Shown here: piece after piece, positions 6,586-13,279 of the stretch
How positions within the stretch are numbered: the first letter of the stretch is position 1
How the letters are laid out: each line of letters opens with the position of its first letter
Assembly: GCA_030746295.1 (NCBI GenBank)
Contig: JASLMY010000097.1
Span: 1-17,057 of the forward strand
Reading direction: 5' to 3'
Source: Alphaproteobacteria bacterium
GTDB taxonomy: Bacteria; Pseudomonadota; Alphaproteobacteria; GCA-2731375
DNA length: 17,057 nucleotides
The notes under the pieces: generated by a model
Databases searched by the model: none
What the model was told of the DNA's origin: nothing
Seen by the model: only the letters and a program-made list of their open reading frames with translations
Made by a program: the position numbers and the translations under genes

Positions 6586-7635
6586 ATGAAGCAGGGAACG
6601 GCGCTCGTCGCCGGGGCAACCGGGATCGTCGGCCGCAATACGATCGAACAGTTGCTTGCCGGCGGCTGGGAGGTTGTCGGGCTCTCGCGGCAGACTCCGA
6701 AGGTTGAGACCGACTATCGACACATCGCCGTCGATCTCGCCGACGCCGAGGCCTGTCGCGCGAGCCTCGACGGTCTCGACGGCATCACCCATGTTTTCTA
6801 CGCGGCGCGCGCCGACCGTGAGGACAAGTTCGCCGAGGCGGAGCTGAGCCGGCACATGCTGGCCAACCTGATGGACGCGGTCGAGCCGAATGCCCCCAGG
6901 CTCGAGCATGTCCACCTGATGCACGGCACCAAGTGGTACGCCAACCAGAACGGGCCCTACAAGACGCCGGCCAAGGAGGATGACCCGCGTGCCCTGGTGC
7001 CGATCTTCTACTACCAGCAGCAGGACGAGATCGCCGCGCGGCAACAAGGCAAGGCTTGGCACTGGTCGACCTTGCGCCCGGGCCTCATCTGCGGCTTTTC
7101 CGTCGGCTATCCGCACAACCTGATGACCCTGATCGCCGTCTACGCCGTGGTCTCGAAGGAACTCGGCCTGCCGCTCCGCTTTCCGGGCAGCCCCGGCTGC
7201 TACGCCACTCTCTATCAGGCGGTCGACGTCGGCCTCTTGGGGCGGGCCTCGATCTGGGCGGCGACCACGCCGGCCTGTGCCAACCAGGCCTTCAACATCC
7301 ACAACGGCGACTACTATCGTTGGGAAACGCTATGGCCGCGGCTGGCCGACTTCTTCGGCATGGAGGCGGGACCGGTGCAGGCGATCTCGCTGGCCCGCCT
7401 GATGCCGGCCTACGAGGCGGTCTGGGACGCGGCGGTCGCCAAGTACGATCTGGTGCCGCACGCCTATGCCGACATGGCCCACTGGTCCTTCGGCGACCTG
7501 ATCTTCGACATCTGGTGGGACGACATCTCGTCTATCGTCAAGCTCCGCCAGTACGGCTTTGCCGAGGCCATGGATACCGAGCAGATGTTCTTGGATATCC
7601 TCGCCGACTTCCGCCGCCGGCGTATCGTCCCTTGA
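6586..7635 (+). CDS. PRISE-family SDR (progesterone 5beta-reductase/iridoid synthase-like enone reductase)
   Basis: 349 residues. The family is identified by the nucleotide-binding GATGIVG (10-16), the GTKWY motif (114-118) carrying the catalytic Lys116, FYYQQQD (141-147) carrying the catalytic Tyr, RPGLICGFSVG (164-174), and the AFNIHNGD (235-242) and LADFFGME (253-260) blocks. Unlike classical SDRs, PRISE enzymes have no YxxxK and reduce the C=C bond of enones by 1,4-addition of hydride from NADPH; Arg35 after strand 2 fits NADPH use. I prefer the ATG at 6586, with GAGGATGG just upstream, over the ATG at 6574, which lacks space for a ribosome site. The gene is divergent from the AtuA operon and convergent, 19 bases apart, with hyuB copy 2. 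A role in reducing an alpha,beta-unsaturated carbonyl intermediate is inferred; the substrate is unknown. Confidence 0.88.
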   Translation: MKQGTALVAGATGIVGRNTIEQLLAGGWEVVGLSRQTPKVETDYRHIAVDLADAEACRASLDGLDGITHVFYAARADREDKFAEAELSRHMLANLMDAVEPNAPRLEHVHLMHGTKWYANQNGPYKTPAKEDDPRALVPIFYYQQQDEIAARQQGKAWHWSTLRPGLICGFSVGYPHNLMTLIAVYAVVSKELGLPLRFPGSPGCYATLYQAVDVGLLGRASIWAATTPACANQAFNIHNGDYYRWETLWPRLADFFGMEAGPVQAISLARLMPAYEAVWDAAVAKYDLVPHAYADMAHWSFGDLIFDIWWDDISSIVKLRQYGFAEAMDTEQMFLDILADFRRRRIVP

Positions 7636-7654
7636 GGCAACGGGCAGCCTGCTA

Positions 7655-9337
7655 TCAGGCCTCGTCGGTCGGCTCTCGATAGCCGTAGTGCCGCTCCAGA
7701 TAGTCGGCCGAAAATTTGCCGCTGGCGAGGTCTTCGGCCAACTTGGCTGGGTCGCGACCCTCGGGCGGACCGTAGCCGCCGGCGCCCGGCGTCACCACGG
7801 CGACCGCCGCATCGGGGGACACCTCGAAGGGCGCCGGCTTTCCGGGCAGGCGCTCCTCCGTGCCATCGCCGTGGCGCACCGCGAAGCTGCCGGTGGCACC
7901 CGCCTCGCCGCCGAAGAGACCGGGCGGCGGGTTGACGATGCGCTCGCCCTGGCCCGAGAAGGTCAGGACGTGACCGATCGGCCGGTAGATGCGCCGCAGG
8001 CCGAGGCCGCCCCGCCAGGTGCCGGCGCCCCCTGACTCCTCGACCAACTCGTAGCGCTCGATCATCAACGGATATTCCTTCTCCAAGGCTTCGATCGGCA
8101 GGTTCGAGGTGTTGGTCAAGTGCGCTTGCGTCGCCTCCGCCCCGTCCTTGTACGAGCGCGCGCCAATGCCGCCGCCGATGGTCTCGAGATAGACGTAGAA
8201 GGCTTCCGTCGGGCCGCGGCCGGAGAACACCGCCGTCGTGTTGGCGCCGTTTCCCGCCGCCATCACGCGTTCGGGAATCGCCTCGGCCAAGGCGCCAAAG
8301 ATCACGTCGACGATACGCTGGCAGGTCTGGGCCCGGGCGGCGGTCGCCGCCGGGAAGTCGGCGTTGACGATCGTGCCTTTGGGCGCCTCGATCCGGATCG
8401 GCTCCAGCATGCCGTGGTTCATCGGCGCTGCCGGGTCGAGCAGCACCTTGAGGGCGAAGAAGACGCAAGCTTGAAGGCCGGCCGAGGAGACGTTGATGTT
8501 GCCCTTGACCTGCGGCGCCGAGCCCGTGAAATCAAACAGGATCTCCTCGCCCGTGACAACGATCCGGACGGCGATCTCGATCTGTGCCTCGCCCATGCCG
8601 TCGTCGTCCATGACGTCGGTGAAGCGGTATTCACCGTCCGGCAATTCGGCGATGGCAGCGCGCAAGCGCCGGGCCGCCGCCCGGATGATCTCGTCCGCGC
8701 CCTCGGCGACCGCCGCCGGCGACCAGCGCTCCAGCAGCTCGCCGCAACGTCTGACGCCCAGCCGGTTAGCGGCGATCTGCGCCGCATAGTCGCCCCGCCG
8801 CTCGTTAGGAACACGGACGTTGAGCAGGATCATGTCGAGAACGTCCTCGACGATCTCGTCGCCCCGCATCAGCTTGATCGGCGGAATCCTGAGCCCCTCC
8901 TGGTAGACCTCGGTCATGCCGCCGGCCATGCTGCCGGGCGCCATGCCGCCGATGTCGGCGTGATGGGCGATGTTGCCGACGAACATGGCGATCTCGCCAC
9001 AATGGAACACCGGCGCCACCAGGGCGACGTCCGGCAGGTGCGAGCCCTTGCCGACGAAGGGGTCGTTGGAGATGAACATGTCGCCGGGATGAATATCGTC
9101 GTGCCCGAAGCGATCGAGGATGATCCCGACCAGGCCCAGGATCGAGGCCAGGTGCAGCGGCAGGCTGTCGCCCTGCACCAGGACCCGGCCGCGGGCGTCG
9201 AAGATCGTCGCCGAATGGTCGTGGCGCTCTTTGATGTTGGTCGAATAGGCGCTCTTCATCAAAGCGTAGTAGACCTCGTCGGCGACCGCCCCCATGGCGT
9301 TTCGCAAGAGCTCCACGTCGATCGGACTGAGGGTCAT
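7655..9337 (-). CDS. hyuB: Hydantoinase/oxoprolinase B-family subunit (HyuB, copy 2)
   Basis: 560 residues. Family signatures are NDPFVGKGSHLPD (91-103), IAHHADIGG (123-131) with the H125-x-x-D128 metal-type pair, EVYQEGLRIPP (143-153), FDFTGSAP (268-275), EESGGAGTWRGG (433-444) and TPGAGGYGPPEGRDP (516-530). The ATG overlaps the hyuA stop as ATGA and has GGAGG six to seven bases upstream, so the pair is translationally coupled and should form one HyuAB enzyme. It differs clearly from copy 1 in the NDPF loop and in the HHAD form, so it is a separate lineage rather than a recent duplicate. The C-terminus (DYLERHYGYREPTDEA) is complete. Reaction type (lactam, hydantoin or carboxylation) cannot be read from these motifs. 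Confidence 0.93.
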   Translation of the reverse strand: MTLSPIDVELLRNAMGAVADEVYYALMKSAYSTNIKERHDHSATIFDARGRVLVQGDSLPLHLASILGLVGIILDRFGHDDIHPGDMFISNDPFVGKGSHLPDVALVAPVFHCGEIAMFVGNIAHHADIGGMAPGSMAGGMTEVYQEGLRIPPIKLMRGDEIVEDVLDMILLNVRVPNERRGDYAAQIAANRLGVRRCGELLERWSPAAVAEGADEIIRAAARRLRAAIAELPDGEYRFTDVMDDDGMGEAQIEIAVRIVVTGEEILFDFTGSAPQVKGNINVSSAGLQACVFFALKVLLDPAAPMNHGMLEPIRIEAPKGTIVNADFPAATAARAQTCQRIVDVIFGALAEAIPERVMAAGNGANTTAVFSGRGPTEAFYVYLETIGGGIGARSYKDGAEATQAHLTNTSNLPIEALEKEYPLMIERYELVEESGGAGTWRGGLGLRRIYRPIGHVLTFSGQGERIVNPPPGLFGGEAGATGSFAVRHGDGTEERLPGKPAPFEVSPDAAVAVVTPGAGGYGPPEGRDPAKLAEDLASGKFSADYLERHYGYREPTDEA

Positions 9338-11391
9338 GTCCCGCCTCCGGCAAACCAGCTGACGATGAGATTGCCGTGCGCGTCGACGCGGCAATCGTCG
9401 CCCGGAAAGACCAGGGTCGTCGCGTCCATCTGCTCGATCACGGCCGGGCCGGTCAGGCGCTGTCCCGGCGCCAAGGCCTGGCGACGATAGACCGGCGTCT
9501 CGATCCAGGTTGCCCGCCCGAAGCAGACCCGGCGATGGCCCGACGGTGTGCCCGCCGCCGCCGCGTCGAGCCGTGGCAGCGCCGGCTTCTCCAAAAGGCC
9601 TACGGCCTTGAGCTTCAGGTTGACGCACTCGACAGGCTCTGCCGGCGAGGCGAAGCCATAGCTCTGCTCGTGGGCGGCGTGAAAGGCCGCGCGAAGGGCG
9701 CGACTGCCTTCGCCGTCCAATGGCCGGTCGGCCAGGGGGACCGAGAGCTCGTAGTTCTGGCCGCGATAGCGCAGGTCGGCCGCCCACTCCAGGCGCCTGG
9801 CGTCGCTCGGCAGGCCCTCGTGGCCGAACCAGGCCTCGGCGGCATCGGCCAAGACATCGCGCACCGGATTGATCGCCCGCGGCGCACCGTCGTCGAGGCT
9901 GGTCAGCACCGAGCGGACGAAGTCGGCACGCAGGTCCGAGTTCAGCAAGCCCTCGGCGCAGAGAATGCCCGGGTGCGGCGGCACGATAATGCGGCCGATG
10001 GCGAGCTCGGCCGCGACCTCGCGGGCGTGCAGCGGGCCGGCGCCGCCGAAGGCGAAGAGCGCGAAGTCGGCCGGATCGTTGCCGCGCTCGATCGAGATCG
10101 CCCGGATCGCCTTGACCATGACCGCCGCCGCGACCTGGACGATGCCGTGCGCACAGTCGTCCGCCGTGAGACCCAAACGTCCGGCCAGCGCCGCCACCGC
10201 CGCCTCGGCCAGCTCGCGGCGGATCGGCATGCCCCCGTCCAGCATGGTCTCGGGATTGAGACGGCCCAGCACCACGTTCGCGTCGGTGACCGCCGCCCGC
10301 TCGCCGCCCTGGCCATAGCAGGCGGGGCCCGGGTCCGCGCCGGCGCTCTCGGGCCCGACCTTCATCAGGCCGTCCCGGTCGATCCAGGCGATCGAGCCGC
10401 CGCCGGCGCCGACCGCGTTGACATCGAGCGCCGGCAGCTTGAGCGGAAAGCCGGCGAGCCTGCGCTCGCGCACCTCGACCGGCCGGCCGTCCCGCATCAG
10501 GCTGACGTCGGCGCTGGTGCCGCCCATGTCGAGGGTGATGACGTCGCCGAAGCCGGCCTCTCCGACCCGGTAGGCGGCACCCAGGACGCCGGCCGCTGGC
10601 CCCGAGAGCGAGGCTCGGATCGGCAGGCGGCGCGCCATCTCGATCGACATCAGGCCGCCCGCGCTCTGGCTCACTTTCGGCTCGGCCACGACCCCCAGGC
10701 CCGAGACCGCCCCCGTGAAGCGGTCGAGATAGGCGTTCATCACCGTCACCAGGGCGGCGTTCAGCACCGCGGTCGAGAAGCGTTCGTACTCGCGAAATTC
10801 GGGATAGACCGAAGCCGACGCCAGCACCGGAACGTCGGCCGGCATCAGCTCGCGCAGGATGGCGACGGCCCGTTCCTCATGCGCGGAATAGGCATAGGCG
10901 TGCAGGAAGCAAACGACGACGGCATCGACGCCGGCGTCGGCGAGCCGGCCACCGAGACGGCGCAGCGCATCCTCGTCCAATGGGGTGAAGACGGTGCCGT
11001 CGGCCAGGACACGCTCGGGCACCTCGAAGCGAAGCTGGCGCGGCACCAACGGCTCTGGGTTGTCGAGGTGGACATCGTACATGGCCGGCCGTACCTGTCG
11101 CCCGATCTCGATCAGGTCGCGGAACCCTTCGCCCGTGACCAGCGCGACCTTGCCGCAGCGGCGCTGGATCAGCGCATTCGTGCCAACGGTCGTTCCGTGC
11201 GACAGGCGGCTCACGGCATCAGCGACCAAGCCGTGCTGGCGCAGCAGCGCGTCGATGCCGGCGATGATCGCTGCGTCCGGCGCCTCGGGCGTCGATGGCA
11301 GCTTATGCAACAGCAGCCGGTTCGTCGCCGGCAAGCTTAGGGCGATGTCGGTGAAGGTGCCGCCGACATCGATGCCGAGATGGATCTCCAT
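9334..11391 (-). CDS. hyuA: Hydantoinase/oxoprolinase A-family subunit (HyuA, copy 2)
   Basis: 685 residues, full length for the family. ATPase motifs are LGIDVGGTFTDI (5-16), HGTTVGTNALIQRRCGK (65-81), LDMGGTSADVSL (287-298), VGAGGGSIAW (327-336), GPESAGADPGPACYGQGG (346-363), TDAN (369-372) and AFGGAGPLHAREV (447-459). The ATG at 11391 puts the phosphate loop at the right place, although the ribosome binding site just upstream is weak. It is the first gene of a two-gene operon with hyuB copy 2, divergent from an SDR gene 166 bases away. It differs from HyuA copy 1 in many places outside the motifs, so the two pairs probably act on different substrates or steps. Expected to be a cytoplasmic partner of HyuB. 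Confidence 0.94.
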   Translation of the reverse strand: MEIHLGIDVGGTFTDIALSLPATNRLLLHKLPSTPEAPDAAIIAGIDALLRQHGLVADAVSRLSHGTTVGTNALIQRRCGKVALVTGEGFRDLIEIGRQVRPAMYDVHLDNPEPLVPRQLRFEVPERVLADGTVFTPLDEDALRRLGGRLADAGVDAVVVCFLHAYAYSAHEERAVAILRELMPADVPVLASASVYPEFREYERFSTAVLNAALVTVMNAYLDRFTGAVSGLGVVAEPKVSQSAGGLMSIEMARRLPIRASLSGPAAGVLGAAYRVGEAGFGDVITLDMGGTSADVSLMRDGRPVEVRERRLAGFPLKLPALDVNAVGAGGGSIAWIDRDGLMKVGPESAGADPGPACYGQGGERAAVTDANVVLGRLNPETMLDGGMPIRRELAEAAVAALAGRLGLTADDCAHGIVQVAAAVMVKAIRAISIERGNDPADFALFAFGGAGPLHAREVAAELAIGRIIVPPHPGILCAEGLLNSDLRADFVRSVLTSLDDGAPRAINPVRDVLADAAEAWFGHEGLPSDARRLEWAADLRYRGQNYELSVPLADRPLDGEGSRALRAAFHAAHEQSYGFASPAEPVECVNLKLKAVGLLEKPALPRLDAAAAGTPSGHRRVCFGRATWIETPVYRRQALAPGQRLTGPAVIEQMDATTLVFPGDDCRVDAHGNLIVSWFAGGGT

Positions 11392-11425
11392 TCAGGCCGT
11401 CATCCAGAACAAGGCGGGCGGACCG

Positions 11426-11453
11426 ATCTTAGTCCAGCCTCGCGACCGGACAA
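11426..11453 (-). promoter_or_regulatory. Possible promoter for hyuA-hyuB copy 2
   Basis: On the minus strand TTGTCC, 16 bases, TAAGAT; each hexamer matches 4 of 6 consensus positions. The -10 ends 34 bases before the hyuA start. The octamer TCGGTCCG overlapping its end is also found just after the -10-like sequence of the AtuA operon. Confidence 0.33.
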
Positions 11454-11501
11454 AGTGAGGACCATCGCCGATCGGCCATCCCGCCCGCCACCGCCGGGCG
11501 C

Positions 11502-11507
11502 TATGAT
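11502..11507 (+). promoter_or_regulatory. -10-like hexamer TATGAT upstream of SDR 1
   Basis: TATGAT matches the -10 consensus at 5 of 6 positions and lies 50 bases before the GTG start of the SDR gene. No convincing -35 hexamer is present at 16-18 bases upstream, where the sequence is almost pure G and C. Confidence 0.25.
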
Positions 11508-11557
11508 GCGAGACGCCGCGCCGAGCATCGATGCGAGAGCGAAAAGGGAGGACGACA

Positions 11558-12313
11558 GTGCCGGCACACATCATCGACATGACGGGCAAGGTGGTGCTCA
11601 TCACCGGCGGCAGCCGGGGGCTCGGCCGGGCAATGGCGCTGGGCTTCGCCGAGGCGGGCGCCGACCTCGCGATCAGCAGCCGCAAGATCGCAAGCTGCGA
11701 AGAGACGGCGCGCGAGATCGAGGCGCTGGGCCGCCGAGCGTTGCCGGTGGCTTGCCACGTCGGCTATTGGGAACAGTGCGACCGGCTCGTCGACACGGTC
11801 TATGACAGCTATGGCAAGGTCGACGTGTTGATCAACAATGCCGGCATGTCGCCGATCTACGACCGGCCGGTGGACGTCTCCGAAGCGCTCTACGACAAGG
11901 TTCTCGACGTCAACCTCAAGGGCCCCTTCCGGCTGTCCGCGGCGATCGGCCAGCGCATGGTCGATGCCGGCGGCGGCGCCATCATCAACATCTCCAGCAT
12001 CGCCGCCATACGGCCCCGCGGCGACGTCATCACCTACGCCGCCGCCAAGGCCGGCATCAACGCCATGACCGAGGCCTTAGCCGACGCCTACGGCCCGACC
12101 GTCCGGGTCAACTGCATCTTGCCGGGGCCGTTCCTGACCGACATCTCCAAGGCCTGGGACATGGCCGCCTTCGAGCGCCGAGCCCGGGAAGCGATCGCGC
12201 TTCGCCGCGGCGGCGAGGCCGACGAGGTCGTTGGCGCCGCCCTCTACCTCGCCTCCGACCAGGCCAGCTACACCACCGGCGCCATCCTCCGCATCGACGG
12301 CGGCTCGCATTGA
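11558..12313 (+). CDS. Classical SDR-family NAD(P)-dependent oxidoreductase (SDR 1)
   Basis: 251 residues, standard for a classical short-chain dehydrogenase. It has TGGSRGLG (16-23), NNAG (93-96), the structural Asn of DVNLKGPF (119), the catalytic Ser147 in NISS, YAAAK (160-164) and a closing YTTGAILRIDGG. Ser-Arg at 41-42 after strand 2 suggests NADP(H). The GTG start at 11558 is chosen because AAGGGAGG lies just upstream; an ATG at 11531 would add nine residues but has no such site. It is likely an oxidoreductase for a hydroxyl/keto group. Overall it resembles FabG-like enzymes of secondary metabolism or catabolism rather than the housekeeping FabG. It is divergent from hyuA copy 2 and leads a plus-strand series with SDR 2, HyuB copy 3 and DUF1847. 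Substrate unknown. Confidence 0.92.
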   Translation: MPAHIIDMTGKVVLITGGSRGLGRAMALGFAEAGADLAISSRKIASCEETAREIEALGRRALPVACHVGYWEQCDRLVDTVYDSYGKVDVLINNAGMSPIYDRPVDVSEALYDKVLDVNLKGPFRLSAAIGQRMVDAGGGAIINISSIAAIRPRGDVITYAAAKAGINAMTEALADAYGPTVRVNCILPGPFLTDISKAWDMAAFERRAREAIALRRGGEADEVVGAALYLASDQASYTTGAILRIDGGSH

Positions 12314-12368
12314 AGCCCCGCAATTGGCCCACCTCTCGGTTGGATGTCGCGACCCGCGGACAGGCGAG

Positions 12369-12398
12369 CTTGACCGGGCAAAGTGCCGCGGGCATAGC
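12369..12398 (+). promoter_or_regulatory. Possible promoter for SDR 2
   Basis: CTTGAC at 12369-12374 is a good alphaproteobacterial -35 hexamer, followed by CATAGC near 12393-12398. It lies in the 138-base gap after SDR 1, and the downstream hexamer ends about 53 bases before the SDR 2 start. The -10 match is poor. Confidence 0.28.
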
Positions 12399-12451
12399 TC
12401 GACGGGGGTGGTGACGGAGCGGAGAAGCACGCGGCCGAGGAGAAGAAAATA

Positions 12452-13189
12452 ATGTCTCTCGACGATTATCACGTTGCCGTCGTCACCGGTGGCTCCCGCG
12501 GCGTCGGTGCCGACGTCGTGCGCGCCTTGCGCCGCCGCGGGCTCGAGGTGCACGCCATCGCGCGCGACGCCGACAAGCTCGACGCCCTCGCGGCCGAGAC
12601 CGGGTGCCATGGTCATGCCATAGACGTGTCCGAGCGGTCGTCGCTCGTGGCCGCCATCGGCGGCCTGGAGGTCGACGTGTTGGTGAACAATGCCGCCATG
12701 ACGGCCGCCGGCACGGCGCACGAGACGACGGCCGAGACCTGGGCGAGGTTGCTGGCCGTCAACGTGGCGGGCGTCGCCAACTGCCTCGGCCTCGCGGTCC
12801 CCGGCATGATGGCGCGAGACCGCGGCCATATCGTCAATCTGACCTCGCTGGCAGGGGTTCACCCGCTACCGGGCATGCCCCCCTACGGCGCCACCAAGGC
12901 GGCCCTACATGGCCTTTCCGAGACCATGCGCCTGGACCTCTACGGAACTCGGGTGCGGATGACCGAGGTCTGCCCGGGTCGGATCGAGACCGGTCTGCAT
13001 CTCGATCTGATGGAGGATCGCGAAGCGGCCCAGGAGCTCTTCTATGGCGGATACGAGTGCCTGCAGCCGGCAGACGTGGCCGACACGATCCTCTTCGCCC
13101 TCGATGCGCCGGCGCATGTCGACCTCACCATGATCGAGATCATGCCGACCCTGCAGGTCAAGGGCGGCGTCCTCTTTCACAAGAACTGA
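12452..13189 (+). CDS. Classical SDR-family oxidoreductase, YdfG-like (SDR 2)
   Basis: 245 residues. Motifs are TGGSRGVG (12-19), NNAA (79-82), Asn104 in AVNVAG, catalytic Ser132, YGATK (145-149) and CPGRIETG (174-181). The C-terminal block VDLTMIEIMPTLQ is the hallmark I associate with the YdfG / 3-hydroxy acid dehydrogenase branch, whose members oxidise serine, 3-hydroxyisobutyrate or related hydroxy acids with NADP+. Arg38 after strand 2 fits NADP(H). The ATG start is supported by GAGGAG nine bases upstream. It lies 138 bases after SDR 1 and 90 bases before HyuB copy 3 on the same strand. Branch assignment is moderately sure; substrate is not known. Confidence 0.92.
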   Translation: MSLDDYHVAVVTGGSRGVGADVVRALRRRGLEVHAIARDADKLDALAAETGCHGHAIDVSERSSLVAAIGGLEVDVLVNNAAMTAAGTAHETTAETWARLLAVNVAGVANCLGLAVPGMMARDRGHIVNLTSLAGVHPLPGMPPYGATKAALHGLSETMRLDLYGTRVRMTEVCPGRIETGLHLDLMEDREAAQELFYGGYECLQPADVADTILFALDAPAHVDLTMIEIMPTLQVKGGVLFHKN

Positions 13190-13213
13190 CCCCGCCCGCA
13201 CGCCTCGGCGGCG

Positions 13214-13243
13214 TTGTGGGTTCGAGGAGTGCCGGCATAGACT
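13214..13243 (+). promoter_or_regulatory. Possible promoter for HyuB copy 3
   Basis: TTGTGG, 18 bases, TAGACT, the latter ending 36 bases before the GTG start. Both hexamers are moderate matches. If real, HyuB copy 3 is expressed separately from the upstream SDR genes. Confidence 0.27.
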
Positions 13244-13279
13244 GGCCGGCGACCGTAGCGCCCGAGGAGTATTCAGTCC

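Noticed and set aside
7647..7660. Hairpin GCCTG-CTAT-CAGGC between PRISE and hyuB copy 2 as a terminator
   Set aside because: The stem is only five base pairs, there is no T-run on either side, and it overlaps the hyuB stop. A convergent terminator is plausible by position but not supported.
8120..9490. 456-codon open frame on the plus strand opposite hyuB copy 2
   Set aside because: Antisense shadow of a firmly identified HyuB gene, with Arg/Asp/Gly-rich composition and no family motif.
9376..11340. 654-codon open frame on the plus strand opposite hyuA copy 2
   Set aside because: It mirrors hyuA in reverse, has Arg/Gly/Asp/His-rich low-complexity composition and no recognisable domain. Such long antisense frames are expected where G and C dominate the third codon position.
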